A stretch of DNA of 64,000 bases from Marinobacter nanhaiticus D15-8W. GTDB lineage: Bacteria > Pseudomonadota > Gammaproteobacteria > Pseudomonadales > Oleiphilaceae. Shown here piece after piece: positions 8,490 to 18,025 of the stretch. A program made the translations under genes and the position numbers. Position 1 is the stretch's first letter, and every line of letters begins with the position of its first letter. The notes under the pieces are model-generated. The model was not told the origin of the DNA, searched no databases, and saw only the letters and a program-made list of their open reading frames with translations. The stretch covers positions 3,596,001 to 3,660,000 of the forward strand of contig NZ_AP028878.1 of the NCBI RefSeq assembly GCF_036511935.1, given 5' to 3'.

Positions 8490-9914
8490 TCAGAACGCGG
8501 CAATGCCAACGTCGAAGGCGTCGCCCAGTTCCTGGCCCAGGGCACTAGTGCGCTTATCTTCGGCTGCGACGAAATGATCCAGGTCGCCGTCGACGATCAT
8601 TGCGGTACAGGAGGCCCGATAGCGAGCCATGCGCACCTTTGCCCAAGGCGTGAACAGGCCCGCGGTGAGCATGACCAGGAAGCTGTTGCTGATATAGATC
8701 CAGATCATGCGGCCCGGCTGCAGATCCGAGGAGAAGGTGTGCCCTTCAAGCGACAAGCTGTTTACGTAGAGGTTGGTCATACCTGCCATGAAGTACCCGA
8801 TCACCGCAATATAGCCGACCACCGCAATCAGCGTGCCCAACACCACGTGGAACAGTTCGCCGCCGATCCAGGCCACCAGGCCAAAGACCAGCCCCATCAG
8901 GATGCCCTTGCCAAAAAAGCTGTAGTACTGACCGGCTGTAGAGTTCAGCAGGAATGGCGTGGTGCCGAAACGACTACCGTTGGCAATGAACCGGTGAGTC
9001 TTCAGTGTCACGAAAGGCGTGAGCAGCATAAAGGTAAAGAGGTTCAGCAGTGGCCACACGAACAGCGCCATTAGGGCTTCGACATACTTACCTTCAAAGT
9101 CGAAACGGACGTTGCGATACGCACTGTTGATCGACTGGAACCGCAGGGAACGAATTACTATCCAGGGCATGGCGAAGATAAAGCCGATACCCAGGAGGAT
9201 CGACGCCTCGACGTAGAGATTTGAAAGCACCACGAACACCACCAGGATGGCCAGCGCGAGCAAACGCCCCTTGAGTATCGTGATCGGATCGGCCAGGTAC
9301 TGGAAGCTGGCGTTATCGAGGCGCGTGTTGCCGTAGAAATACTGGTTGTTGCGTACCGTAGCCCAGGCGGAATAGATCCCCAGGGTCACGATGGTCAGCA
9401 GGATATTGATGATCCAGATACCGAAATACTCGCCGCCGTTACCAGTAAACTCGATGGGGGCTTCCCGCAAGTGGCCGGTTTCAGCAGGTTTGGCAACAGG
9501 ACGTTTCGGCGGCACTCGGTTCGCGGACTTGGATACCGCTGCGGGCTGTGTCGACTCGGGAGTGGGCGCGGCTTCCTCGGCCTCCTCCGCCTTCGCCTCC
9601 ATCGGCTCTACCGACAGCGACGCGGCCCTGGGTGCTTCAACCGAGCGCTTGGACTCAGGTTCGGCCACCATTTGCGGCGCCGCGACCGGAACGATCTCGA
9701 CGTCGGCTCCCGCCTTGATCAGGCGATCCCTGTAGCGATTGGCGTCGTCGAAGGAAAGATCGGTCTTGAGCGTGCGGATGGTGCCGTCGAACAGGGACTC
9801 GACGCGCTCATCGGAGATACGGAACAACCCCTGGAGGTTGTTCTTGACGTCAGTCGCCTCGAAACCGTCGAGCGTCTCGCCGGCAAACTGGATGCGGTAT
9901 AACTCTGTAGTCAT
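8490..9914 (-). CDS. DUF898 (YjgN-like) multi-pass membrane protein
   Basis: 474 residues. Residues 1-75 form a small soluble domain (TTELYRIQFAGETLDGFE), followed by a Pro/Ala/Glu-rich linker to about 150. The rest is a DUF898 membrane domain with about eight helices and two repeats of the family motif: IYSAWATVRNNQYFYGNTRL and FTPWAKVRMARYRASCTAM. YjgN-type proteins have no known biochemical function. The gene is first in a two-gene operon with the M48 protease, separated by a single base pair. Confidence 0.85.
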   Translation of the reverse strand: MTTELYRIQFAGETLDGFEATDVKNNLQGLFRISDERVESLFDGTIRTLKTDLSFDDANRYRDRLIKAGADVEIVPVAAPQMVAEPESKRSVEAPRAASLSVEPMEAKAEEAEEAAPTPESTQPAAVSKSANRVPPKRPVAKPAETGHLREAPIEFTGNGGEYFGIWIINILLTIVTLGIYSAWATVRNNQYFYGNTRLDNASFQYLADPITILKGRLLALAILVVFVVLSNLYVEASILLGIGFIFAMPWIVIRSLRFQSINSAYRNVRFDFEGKYVEALMALFVWPLLNLFTFMLLTPFVTLKTHRFIANGSRFGTTPFLLNSTAGQYYSFFGKGILMGLVFGLVAWIGGELFHVVLGTLIAVVGYIAVIGYFMAGMTNLYVNSLSLEGHTFSSDLQPGRMIWIYISNSFLVMLTAGLFTPWAKVRMARYRASCTAMIVDGDLDHFVAAEDKRTSALGQELGDAFDVGIAAF

Positions 9915-10238
9915 GCTTCACCCTGCTACGGAGTCTCTGATGGACTCCTTATCATTTCCATGATGACGCGCCAGTCATTGCGACTCCACGCGCCGCACGT
10001 GCTTCCCTGCTTCCGCAGCGGCTGCATGATCGAAAGTTAACAGAACTTCATGATTTGTGGGTAAAGTTTGGCTACAGAACTGTTAAAAAACTTAAAATAT
10101 TCACCTTTTAATAGCTAACCCTCTGTATTTTATGGCACCAAGTACATGAAATTCCGGTAACTGTCGATAAAGGTGGCACGCTAAAGCAAAGCGGTGTATT
10201 TTTGCCCGCGCCAAGGAAGACCAACAGGAACCGAAAAC
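9915..10238. other. intergenic region between divergent genes
   Basis: 324 bases between the divergent DUF898 and SPFH genes. The part from about 10080 to 10130 is strikingly A/T-rich and probably holds promoter elements for the SPFH gene, but I could not assign boxes with confidence. No gene, RNA or repeat was recognised. Confidence 0.4.
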
Positions 10239-11648
10239 ATGGACCAGGCAGTAAAGACCCCCCTTATCTCCACCCTCTCCACTTCGCTTTTCAGCGGCCT
10301 GAAGAAGTACTTCATGGGTATCGTGGGCGCGCTGGTCGCGCTGATGCTCGCCATGTCGTCATTCTTCACGACCGAACTCGGTTACACCTATGTCGTGCAG
10401 GACACCCTGTTCGGCACCATCCGGGTATTCACCGAACCCGGCGTGCATTTCAAGGTGCCGATGTTCTCCAACGTGTACACCTACAACCAGGCGATGACGC
10501 TGAATTTCGGTAATCAGGAGAACGGCGAAGTCATTCGCGCGACTCGCCAGCTGACTGAAGTGGAAGTCCAGTTTGCCGACACCTACACCGCGCGTATTCC
10601 GGCCACTTTCCGTTTCAAGCTCTCGGGCGATCCGGAAAAGGTCGTCGCCATGCACCGGGAGTTCCGCAGCTACGATAATCTGATCGACTCGCTGTTGCTG
10701 AAAAATGCCAAGAACGTCACCGTCGTGACCGCCACCCAGTACACCGGCGAAGAATTTTTCCAGGGCGGACTGAACAAATTCAAGGTGCAACTCGAAGACC
10801 AACTGCAAAACGGCCTTTACCAGACCGAGCGCCGCCAGGTGGAAGTCGAGCAGACCGATTTGGCTGCCGTTTCGTCTGATAACGATGATGCCGACCGGCT
10901 GGAGCGCAAGATACAGCTGGTCTGGAAGAATATTATCCTGCAAGACAATTCCGGTCAGGCGATGCGACTGGCCAACCCCCTGGATTCCTATGGTATCCAG
11001 GTTCGTCAGGTCACCATCGGTCGCCCGATTCCGGAAAAACGCCTGGACGAGCTGCTGGTGAAGAAGAAAGACCTGGTCGCCAAGCGTATTACCGCCATCC
11101 AGGCCCAGGAAACCGCCAGGGCTGAAGCCAAGACGGCCCAGCTGGAAAAGGAAATCGAGAAAGCCCGCGCGATCCAGGATGCCCAGCGCGCCAAGGAACT
11201 GGCGATCATTTCAAAGCAGAAAGAAGTTGAAATGGAGCGACAGCAAGCCGAGTTGGAACGGGTCCGCAAGGAAAAGGAACAGGCCGTCGCCGTGCTTGAG
11301 AAGGAAACCCAACTGGAAATCGCCACGGCTGAGCGTGATATCCAGAAAGCCAATGCGGAAGCCGCAACCTACGCCGCCAAAGCAATCCGCGAGAAAGGCC
11401 TGGCAGAAGCGGAAGTCGCCAAGGCCCACCTCTTGGCCAAACAGGCGGCAAAGGATATCTACATGGCTGAAATCCAGCGCGATATCGCAGGTGTCATGTA
11501 TCCGGCGCTGAAGGAAACCCAGATCAAGATGCCTGAATACTACGTCGGCGACGGCAGTGCCACGCCGGTCAGCAGCCTCGACGTGTTTACCAGCCTGGGC
11601 GCCATGGATCATCTCAAGAAGACCATGGCCGCTACACCCACCAACTGA
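10239..11648 (+). CDS. SPFH/band 7 domain protein
   Basis: 469 residues from ATG 10239. One N-terminal membrane segment (about 28-47, GIVGALVALMLAMSSFFTTE) is followed by an SPFH domain starting GYTYVVQDTLFGTIRVFTEP. After about residue 270 there is a long charged coiled coil (AQETARAEAKTAQLEKEIEK and following), as in HflK/prohibitin-like proteins that scaffold membrane microdomains. The C-terminal tail (ALKETQIKMPEYYVGDG) is flotillin-like. It is a single-gene unit closed by a hairpin. The specific partner is not evident from the neighbours. Confidence 0.85.
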   Translation: MDQAVKTPLISTLSTSLFSGLKKYFMGIVGALVALMLAMSSFFTTELGYTYVVQDTLFGTIRVFTEPGVHFKVPMFSNVYTYNQAMTLNFGNQENGEVIRATRQLTEVEVQFADTYTARIPATFRFKLSGDPEKVVAMHREFRSYDNLIDSLLLKNAKNVTVVTATQYTGEEFFQGGLNKFKVQLEDQLQNGLYQTERRQVEVEQTDLAAVSSDNDDADRLERKIQLVWKNIILQDNSGQAMRLANPLDSYGIQVRQVTIGRPIPEKRLDELLVKKKDLVAKRITAIQAQETARAEAKTAQLEKEIEKARAIQDAQRAKELAIISKQKEVEMERQQAELERVRKEKEQAVAVLEKETQLEIATAERDIQKANAEAATYAAKAIREKGLAEAEVAKAHLLAKQAAKDIYMAEIQRDIAGVMYPALKETQIKMPEYYVGDGSATPVSSLDVFTSLGAMDHLKKTMAATPTN

Positions 11649-11680
11649 TAGCGGCTACGGCCACCGACCGATAGTGCAAA

Positions 11681-11705
11681 CGTCCTGCGGGCCCTCCGCA
11701 GGACG
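11681..11705. terminator. hairpin after the SPFH gene
   Basis: A perfect 10-bp stem (CGTCCTGCGG with CCGCAGGACG) around a 5-base loop, 33 bases after the stop codon. No T-run follows, so it may stabilise the transcript end rather than act as a strong intrinsic terminator. Confidence 0.5.
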
Positions 11706-11973
11706 AAATTCAGTGCCAAGTCATACCGCCCCCTGACAAACCTTTCCTGACGTTCACCTCGATGTCATTGAATTGACGTCGCCCTCTGTCCAGAATCAAT
11801 GACACACCGATAATAATTCCCCTGGCCGGACTCACCTGCCCGCATTCAGGTTTGCCCGCATTTTCTAAAAAGCTCGGTTCCGCATGGAAGCAGCCGTTAT
11901 TTTTGCCGGCTGCGAGATCCGCATGTTCCGAATGACGTATTTCGAATGACTGACAACGGACAATGGAGGCGCC

Positions 11974-12969
11974 ATGAAAACCCGGAAGTTTGGCAATACG
12001 GATATCGAAGTCACACCTGTCGGCCTGGGCACCTGGGCTATCGGCGGCTGGATGTGGGGCGGCACGGATGAGGCCCAGTCCATCGACACTATTCACGCCG
12101 CGATCGATAAAGGCATCAAGCTGATCGATACCGCGCCGGTCTACGGCTTCGGCCGCTCCGAAGAGATCGTCGGTAAGGCGCTGGCCGGCGGTCGACGCGA
12201 CCAGGTCGTGTTGGCCACCAAAGTCGCCATGAACTGGAACGACGACGAAAGCGTCTGGCGTGATGCCCGCGCCGAGCGTATCCAGAAGGAGGTGGAAGAC
12301 TCGCTCCGCCGCCTGCAGACAGACACCATCGACATATACCAGATTCACTGGCCCGATCCGGTCACGCCGATGGAGGAAACCGCCAAGGCGATGGAGAAGC
12401 TGCTCAAGGATGGCAAGATCCGGGCAATCGGGGTCAGCAACTTTACGCCGCAGGACATGGACGAGTTCCAGAAGTTCGCGCCGCTGCATAGCCTGCAGCC
12501 ACCCTATAACCTGTTCGAGCGAGGCATCGAGGATGATGTCCTGCCCTACTGCGTGGACAAGGGCATCGCGACGATCACCTACGGCGGTCTCTGTCGCGGC
12601 CTGCTGTCCGGCAAGATGAGTAAGGATAGCGAATTCGAAGGTGACGACCTGCGCAATAACGATCCCAAGTTCCAGGGGGAACGGTTCGAGCAGTACCTTA
12701 ACGCAGTGTCCGCGCTTCAGGATTACGCCGAAAGCAACTATGGCAAATCCGTGCTCGCCCTAGCGCTTCGCTGGCTGATCGACCGCAAGGGTGTAACAAC
12801 GGCTCTCTGGGGCGCCCGCCGTCCCGATCAACTGGACCCGGTCAGCAATGTCGAAGGCTGGTCCCTGTCAGACGAAGACATGAAAGCGATCGACGGCATC
12901 CTCGATCAGCACATCAAGGATCCGGTCGGCCCCGAATTCATGGCACCGCCGAGCCGCGAGGAGCGATAG
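11974..12969 (+). CDS. aldo/keto reductase
   Basis: 331 residues, ATG preceded by GGAGG (11963-11967). A TIM-barrel AKR with the catalytic tetrad visible: Asp in IDTAPVYG, Tyr in the same motif, Lys in VVLATKVAMNW and His in YQIHWPDP. The cofactor end carries GVTTALWGARRPDQL, typical of NADPH binding. Length and opening (MKTRKFGNTDIEVTPVGLGT) match the bacterial general-stress AKR group such as YhdN/GSP69. The natural carbonyl substrate cannot be told from sequence. It is monocistronic. Confidence 0.9.
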   Translation: MKTRKFGNTDIEVTPVGLGTWAIGGWMWGGTDEAQSIDTIHAAIDKGIKLIDTAPVYGFGRSEEIVGKALAGGRRDQVVLATKVAMNWNDDESVWRDARAERIQKEVEDSLRRLQTDTIDIYQIHWPDPVTPMEETAKAMEKLLKDGKIRAIGVSNFTPQDMDEFQKFAPLHSLQPPYNLFERGIEDDVLPYCVDKGIATITYGGLCRGLLSGKMSKDSEFEGDDLRNNDPKFQGERFEQYLNAVSALQDYAESNYGKSVLALALRWLIDRKGVTTALWGARRPDQLDPVSNVEGWSLSDEDMKAIDGILDQHIKDPVGPEFMAPPSREER

Positions 12970-13097
12970 CCGTCTGAGCAATATGACGGATTTGTCAGCC
13001 GGTCCCCTGCCATAGGCGGACCGGCTATACTGGCGCGAGATGTACGTTAGCTTTCACGGAGCATCCCATCCGAGCCCGCGCCAAGACCCTGCTGAAG

Positions 13098-13739
13098 TTG
13101 ACCCTGGAATTCGCCATGCCGCTGGTCGTGGTGGCCGTGCTCGCCTGGCTCATCAGTGGCTACAGGGTGCTGGTACCCAACCCACCCGCCAATCCCGACA
13201 ATATCTGCGATGTCTTCGAGGAGTACCCCGAGTGGTACGACTACGCAGCGGAATCTCGCGATCGCTGGGGTACGCCGATCCCGACCCAGATCGCGTTCGT
13301 GCGTCAGGAATCAGCCTTCCAGAGCTATATCCGGCCTGAGCGCACCCGCCTGTTCGGCATTATTCCCTGGACCCGCCCATCCACGGCGTTTGGATATGCC
13401 CAGGCCCTGGATCCGGCCTGGTCGGAATACATGGCCGACGCCGGCAGCGTTTTCGCCGAGCGGTCACAGATGAAACATGCCCTCGATTTCATCGGCTGGT
13501 ATAACCACCGAACCCACAAACAGCTGGAATTACCGCTCGACAACACCCGTGATCTCTACCTTGCCTACCACGAAGGACCGACCGGTTTCAGGCGGCAAAC
13601 CTACAAGCAACGCCCATGGGTCCAGCGGGTGGCGAACCGCGTTACCAGCCATGCCTTGACCTATACAGCGCAACTTGAGCAGTGCGAGGCAGAACTTCGC
13701 TGCCGGCATTTCTACCAATTCTGGCCGTTCTGCGAATGA
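13098..13739 (+). CDS. lytic-transglycosylase-like (SLT) protein
   Basis: About 213 residues. One N-terminal hydrophobic anchor (MPLVVVAVLAWLISGY) is followed by a lysozyme-like domain with FVRQESAF (the putative catalytic Glu in RQES), FGYAQALDPAWSEY and YHEGPTGF. The pattern matches SLT-fold transglycosylases that cleave peptidoglycan from the periplasmic face. The C-terminus has a pair of cysteine-containing segments (EQCEAELRCRHFYQFWPFCE), probably disulphide-linked. The start is unclear: TTG at 13098 or ATG at 13116. In-frame sequence upstream (RARAKTLLK) reads as a plausible basic N-terminus without an obvious start codon. Confidence 0.75.
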   Translation: MTLEFAMPLVVVAVLAWLISGYRVLVPNPPANPDNICDVFEEYPEWYDYAAESRDRWGTPIPTQIAFVRQESAFQSYIRPERTRLFGIIPWTRPSTAFGYAQALDPAWSEYMADAGSVFAERSQMKHALDFIGWYNHRTHKQLELPLDNTRDLYLAYHEGPTGFRRQTYKQRPWVQRVANRVTSHALTYTAQLEQCEAELRCRHFYQFWPFCE

Positions 13740-13747
13740 GCCGATGA

Positions 13748-14482
13748 TCAGTGCGTGTGGCCATCGGCGTAGTGGTCGTCCTCTTCCGCTGATGCAGCCT
13801 TCGTTGCCTTCTGCGACGCCTCCCCCTGACTATCGTGATGGCCCGGCTCGCCATGACCTTCAGAGTCGTCACCGGCATGGCCAGAAGCCGGCGTTGAATC
13901 GTGGTGCCCACCACCGTCCATCATCGCCCGCATATTCCCGTGGTCGTGATCATGGCCATCGTTCGCCATCCCATCCTGGCCTTTCGTCGGCTGGACCAGC
14001 TGCGCATACTCATCCTCGGAAAGACCGGGTAGCTCTTTCAGGAAGGCAACGATTTCCCACAGGGCCTCATCGTCGTGGGTGGGGCCCCACGCCGGCATGC
14101 CCGTCATGCGAATACCGTTCTTGATGATCCAGAACTGTCGCGCCGAGTCGTGGTGGCCTCCCTCGGCCAGGGCCGGGGGCGTCGGGTTCAGTCCGGTGCG
14201 GATCAGACTGGAATCCAGCCCCGGCTTCAGGTGGCACGCAGCACAGAGCGCGTCGTACGCCTGCGCCCCACGTCGAACCATCGACTCATCATCCAGATTT
14301 GGCACGTCGATCCCGTCCGAGCGAGCAGCGACTGAGCTATGCATGGCCTGATGCAGCGCCCATCGTCCAGCCGCTGTATGATCCTCAGTGGCCGCAACGT
14401 TGTACATGCCGCTAAAAACAAACGACACCACACCCAGGACAAGAACAGCCAGCGTCGTGAGCACGCCAAGAAAGAATTTCAT
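13748..14482 (-). CDS. c-type cytochrome with His-rich tail, copper operon
   Basis: 244 residues. An N-terminal signal or anchor (LTTLAVLVLGVVSFVFSG) precedes one haem-binding CAACH (about residue 83), with likely axial Met in GIRMTGMPAWGPTHDDEALW. The last 75 residues are rich in His, Asp and Gly (GHDHDHG, GGGHHDS, DDHYADGHTH), suggesting metal binding. It is the last gene of the run cupredoxin-copA-copB-cytochrome on this strand, so a role in periplasmic electron transfer during copper oxidation or tolerance is inferred. The family is the mono-haem cytochrome c553/c6 type. Confidence 0.82.
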   Translation of the reverse strand: MKFFLGVLTTLAVLVLGVVSFVFSGMYNVAATEDHTAAGRWALHQAMHSSVAARSDGIDVPNLDDESMVRRGAQAYDALCAACHLKPGLDSSLIRTGLNPTPPALAEGGHHDSARQFWIIKNGIRMTGMPAWGPTHDDEALWEIVAFLKELPGLSEDEYAQLVQPTKGQDGMANDGHDHDHGNMRAMMDGGGHHDSTPASGHAGDDSEGHGEPGHHDSQGEASQKATKAASAEEDDHYADGHTH

Positions 14483-14562
14483 TGATCTCTCCAGTCGGTT
14501 TTATTTTTGGAATGGCCAGGCCCAGTGAACCCGGCTCCATCGTTCGACAATGTCCTGGACCG

Positions 14563-15297
14563 TCAGAAAACCAGCCGCGTCCCGACTACGACAAACCAGT
14601 CTTCCGTACTTCCACCGCCAACTTCAGCAAGGTCCTTCGTATCGCCATACTTACGCTCATGTACCACGCCGATATAAGGTGAGAACAAACGATCGATAAC
14701 ATCATAGGACAGACGGGCCCCAAGCTCGGTACTCGCAAGTCCCTGTCCCAGGCCAATCTCCTTGTCCTCGGAAAAGGCCACTGTTGTATCCAATCCCAGA
14801 TTCAGGATTAGATGATTGGTGAGCAGGAGTTCGTACTCGGCATCAAGTTCCGCCGAAGCATCCCCTTCATCACTCACATAGACACTGGCATCGACTTCAA
14901 ACCAGTATGGAGCAAGCCCGGCGATACCCAGCACACCGTATGTGCGGTCTGGCCCTTCCGGCGTGTCGACCCTGATACCCAGTTTGGCATCGAAGAAATC
15001 CGAAATCGGTTTCTGCAGCAGAAGCTGGTTTTCCAGGGATTCGTAGGCCTGCTCCTCAATCTCATACTCGCCCTTGGTCAACCAGCGGAACTTGAGTTCA
15101 TCGGAACCATAGAATGCGTCGGCATCCCAGACGCCCAGCTCGGCGTCGTCATCGCTGTAGCGGTATTCAAGTTCCTCCACCTGGACACCCCAGAAATGGC
15201 TGTAGGTGTGTCCGCCCCGCTCTTGCGCGGTGACAAGTCCGGGTAGCAGCATCATCGAGCCTATAAGCAGGGACAGCGTAACAACCTGCTTCTTCAT
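14563..15297 (-). CDS. copB: CopB copper resistance outer-membrane protein
   Basis: 244 residues with a signal peptide (LSLLIGSMMLLPGLVTAQ). The mature part alternates short amphipathic strands and acidic turns, with LKFRWLTKGEYE, the EQAYESLENQLLLQKPISDFFDAKLGIR block and a final FVVVGTRLVF ending in Phe, as in outer-membrane barrels of the CopB family. The usual His/Met-rich N-terminal segment is missing here, so this is a short form. Its start overlaps the end of copA by four bases. CopB is thought to take part in copper sequestration or export across the outer membrane. Confidence 0.88.
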   Translation of the reverse strand: MKKQVVTLSLLIGSMMLLPGLVTAQERGGHTYSHFWGVQVEELEYRYSDDDAELGVWDADAFYGSDELKFRWLTKGEYEIEEQAYESLENQLLLQKPISDFFDAKLGIRVDTPEGPDRTYGVLGIAGLAPYWFEVDASVYVSDEGDASAELDAEYELLLTNHLILNLGLDTTVAFSEDKEIGLGQGLASTELGARLSYDVIDRLFSPYIGVVHERKYGDTKDLAEVGGGSTEDWFVVVGTRLVF

Positions 15298-17192
15298 GCA
15301 TCACCTCCCTGGCTGACTTCATCTGCGCCGGTCACCTGATCCGGCCCGCCTTCGACGATCACTTTGCGGAACATGCCTGACGCGGCGTGGTACGAAAGAT
15401 GGCAATGGAATGCCCATTGGCCCGGCGCATCGACTTCCGTCTCCATAAAGACGGTGGTCCCCGGCTGTACGCTGATCACGTGTTTAACCGGGTTCCACTG
15501 GCCCGCCCCAACATCGAGGATCGACCACATGCCGTGCAGGTGCATCGGGTGCGTCATCATGGTTTCGTTGACGAATTTGAAGCGTACCCGTTCACCGTAT
15601 GTCAGACGGATGGGCTCGGCGTCCTCGTATTTGATGCCGTTGATGCTCCAGCTATAGCGCTCCATGTTACCGGTCAGCCGCAACTCGATCTCCCGCGTGG
15701 GTTCACGATCGTCGTAGAGTGGTTTCTGCGCCCGCAGGTCGGCGTAGGACAGGAACTTTCCGCCGTTGGCCGCCGTCGGTATCAGGCCGCTACCCGGCGC
15801 ATAGAAAGGATCGGTCGCGGCTTCCGTGGAAACCATCGCGCTGTGCCCCATAGCGTCGTGATTCATCGAAGCCTGCGCCGGTTCCCCATGCGCCATAGGC
15901 CCGTCATGCCCGGAATGGTCACCGGCTGGCATGGGTTGATGATCGTTGGCCGTACCATGACTCATTCCGTGATTCGCCCCGTGACCCATGGTGCTATGGT
16001 CCATCACAGCCGGGTCCATCACGGCCTGGTTCATATCGGCATGCGCCATCTCACTGTGTTTCATCGCGCCGTGATCCGTTGCACTGTGCCCGGTCATCCC
16101 GGCATCCATCACGTGCCCACCATGGTTACCATGATCCATACCGGGCATACCTGACATATCCGCCATCGTCAGTAACGGAGGAGCGCGCCGTTCGGGAACA
16201 TCGGCAACCATGCCTTCTTTCGGCGCCAGCGTTCCGCGGGCATAACCGGACCGCCCCATGGATTCGGCAAAAATCGTGTAGGCACGTTCTTCGCGCGGCC
16301 GAACGATCACATCGTAGGTTTCGGCCACGCCGATGCGGAACTCATCGACGGTTACCGGCTGAACATTGTTGCCGTCCGCTTCCACAACAGTCATTTCCAG
16401 TCCGGGAATACGGATGTCGAAGTAGGTCATGGCTGATGAGTTGATAAAGCGCAGCCGAATCCGCTCACCGGGCTGGAACAGGCCGGTCCAGTTCTGGGCC
16501 GGCCCTTTGCCGTTAATCAGGCCAGTGAAACCCTGCACGTCCTCGATATCTGCTTTCATCATTCGCATGTCGCCCCACATCAGACGGTCCTGCAGCGTTG
16601 CCCAGAACCCCTTTTGGTCCGACTCTGCAAAGAAATCCCCAACGGTTTGCTGATGGCGGTTGTAATAATCCGGCATCATCTTAAGGTTGCGCATGATGCG
16701 CTCGCCGCTATGGGGATGTTTGTCGGTCAACTGCACGACATATTCCCGGTCGTAACGGAACGGCTCACGCCCTTCAGGCTCGATCACGATGGCGCCATAC
16801 GCACCGTTGGGCTCCTGGAAGCCAGAATGGCTGTGGAACCAGTAGGTGCCACTTTGGACGATGGGGAACCGATAGGTGAACGTCTCGCCCGGCGCGATCC
16901 CCGGATAGCTGATCCCGGGGACGCCGTCCTGTTCATAGGGCAGGATAAGTCCATGCCAGTGAATCGAGGTGGTGACATCCAGGTTATTGGTGACGTTGAT
17001 GGTGACCGTCTCGCCTTCTTTGAAGCGCAGGGTCGGTCCCGGCGACTGCCCGTTATAGCCGATACCTTCACGGGCGAAGTCGCCGGTATCAATCATGACC
17101 CGGTCGACTGTAATGTCATACTCACCAGCCTCAAGCGCCAGCGGCGCCAACAGCACACCCAGCGTGGCTGTCAGTCGCAATAGAAACCTCAT
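15294..17192 (-). CDS. copA: CopA-type multicopper oxidase
   Basis: 632 residues with signal peptide (ATLGVLLAPLALEAGE). All four copper motifs are present: HWHGLILPYEQDG, WFHSHSGFQ, THPMHLHGMW and AFHCHLSYHAASGMF. Between the second and third cupredoxin domains (about residues 345-460) lies a long insertion made almost only of Met, His, Gly, Asp and Ala (MDHGNHGG, MDHSTMGHG, MSHGTANDHQPM and similar), like the methionine-rich copper-binding repeats of PcoA/CopA. The protein oxidises Cu(I) in the periplasm. It follows the cupredoxin gene after about 57 bases. Confidence 0.95.
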   Translation of the reverse strand: MRFLLRLTATLGVLLAPLALEAGEYDITVDRVMIDTGDFAREGIGYNGQSPGPTLRFKEGETVTINVTNNLDVTTSIHWHGLILPYEQDGVPGISYPGIAPGETFTYRFPIVQSGTYWFHSHSGFQEPNGAYGAIVIEPEGREPFRYDREYVVQLTDKHPHSGERIMRNLKMMPDYYNRHQQTVGDFFAESDQKGFWATLQDRLMWGDMRMMKADIEDVQGFTGLINGKGPAQNWTGLFQPGERIRLRFINSSAMTYFDIRIPGLEMTVVEADGNNVQPVTVDEFRIGVAETYDVIVRPREERAYTIFAESMGRSGYARGTLAPKEGMVADVPERRAPPLLTMADMSGMPGMDHGNHGGHVMDAGMTGHSATDHGAMKHSEMAHADMNQAVMDPAVMDHSTMGHGANHGMSHGTANDHQPMPAGDHSGHDGPMAHGEPAQASMNHDAMGHSAMVSTEAATDPFYAPGSGLIPTAANGGKFLSYADLRAQKPLYDDREPTREIELRLTGNMERYSWSINGIKYEDAEPIRLTYGERVRFKFVNETMMTHPMHLHGMWSILDVGAGQWNPVKHVISVQPGTTVFMETEVDAPGQWAFHCHLSYHAASGMFRKVIVEGGPDQVTGADEVSQGGDA

Positions 17193-17249
17193 ATCAGAAC
17201 CTCAGTAATAGTCTTCCAGTACAGCGTTGTCTGTGAGACGGGTCGTCGT

Positions 17250-17804
17250 TTATTCGACAGCGACGTCGCCCACCATGCCAGCTGCGTAGTGACCCGGTAC
17301 GTTGCAGGCAAACTCAATGGGCTGGGCCCCGGCTTGAGCGAATGTCCAGGCGATCTCGGCCTCTTCGCCCGGTGCCAGCAGAACCCGGTGCGGCGCCGCA
17401 TGCGACATCGAATGACCGTTGCCCATTCCCTCAGTCATCATCGAGCGATTCAGCTTATTGCCCTGGATGACGCCATGGGCCACGAACATCTGCATCTCAT
17501 CATCGGATGCAGCGTGGGTTTCCGGCGTACCGAGACTGAATTCGTGGACGAGGTTGCCCTTGTTGGAAATCCTGAACAGCACTGTTTCTCCGGGCTCCAC
17601 AGACAAGCTTTCCGGCTCGAAGTAGTTATCGTGCATCACCACATTGATGGTTCGCCCGGCGGCCGACACTTGCGCCGGACTACCGAAGTTGGCGTGACCG
17701 GAGTGACCACCATGGGCGCCGGCGGCGTGGGACGCGACCGGCAAAATGGAGAGAGCCATAACCATGACGCCTACAAGTGCCTGTCGTGACTTGAATTGGT
17801 TCAT
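17250..17804 (-). CDS. cupredoxin (plastocyanin/azurin-like), copper operon
   Basis: 184 residues, signal peptide ending ASHAAG, then a His-rich patch (AHGGHSGHANF). The cupredoxin fold shows the VEPGETVLFRISN strand, HEF as first copper-ligand region and a C-terminal FACNVPGHYAAGM with Cys, His and Met ligands of a type 1 site. An unusual insertion between them is Met-rich (NRSMMTEGMGNGHSMSH). It is the first gene of the copper operon and starts about 220 bases from the divergent regulator gene. It probably carries periplasmic copper or electrons. Confidence 0.87.
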   Translation of the reverse strand: MNQFKSRQALVGVMVMALSILPVASHAAGAHGGHSGHANFGSPAQVSAAGRTINVVMHDNYFEPESLSVEPGETVLFRISNKGNLVHEFSLGTPETHAASDDEMQMFVAHGVIQGNKLNRSMMTEGMGNGHSMSHAAPHRVLLAPGEEAEIAWTFAQAGAQPIEFACNVPGHYAAGMVGDVAVE

Positions 17805-17939
17805 TTCCTATCCTCGAATACGCTCATAACGAGACAGCGCCATTACCCAAAGCGACGGTACCGCTGCCTGAATCGGTCTTTAATATGCGCGCCCAAGCTG
17901 AAACCATGCTGAATTCCTGATTTTTATTTTTGCGCCCGG

Positions 17940-17956
17940 TTCAGTCCGGTTTCAGT
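17940..17956 (+). promoter_or_regulatory. putative response-regulator box, TTCAGT-N5-TTCAGT
   Basis: Two identical TTCAGT hexamers start exactly 11 bp apart (17940 and 17951) in the gap between the copper operon and the regulator gene. Direct repeats at this spacing are typical of OmpR-family binding sites. A similar box (TTCATT-N5-TTCAGT) lies before the complex-I-like operon at 20079-20095. Confidence 0.5.
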
Positions 17957-18025
17957 TATATGCACTAGACTTGTAAAACCATCTAACTTTATGAAAAGTC
18001 TGAGAACGCGGAGCCAAGGAGAGCC

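Noticed and set aside
7796..8548. Long plus-strand frame over the M48 protease gene
   Set aside because: It lies opposite a gene with a clear zinc-protease motif; the translated sequence is His/Gln/Arg-rich low complexity typical of an antisense shadow.
15387..16154. 255-codon plus-strand frame over copA
   Set aside because: Antisense of the Met/His-rich copA segment; its repeats (VIHR, VMPGMV and similar) simply mirror the ATG/CAT-rich coding sequence.
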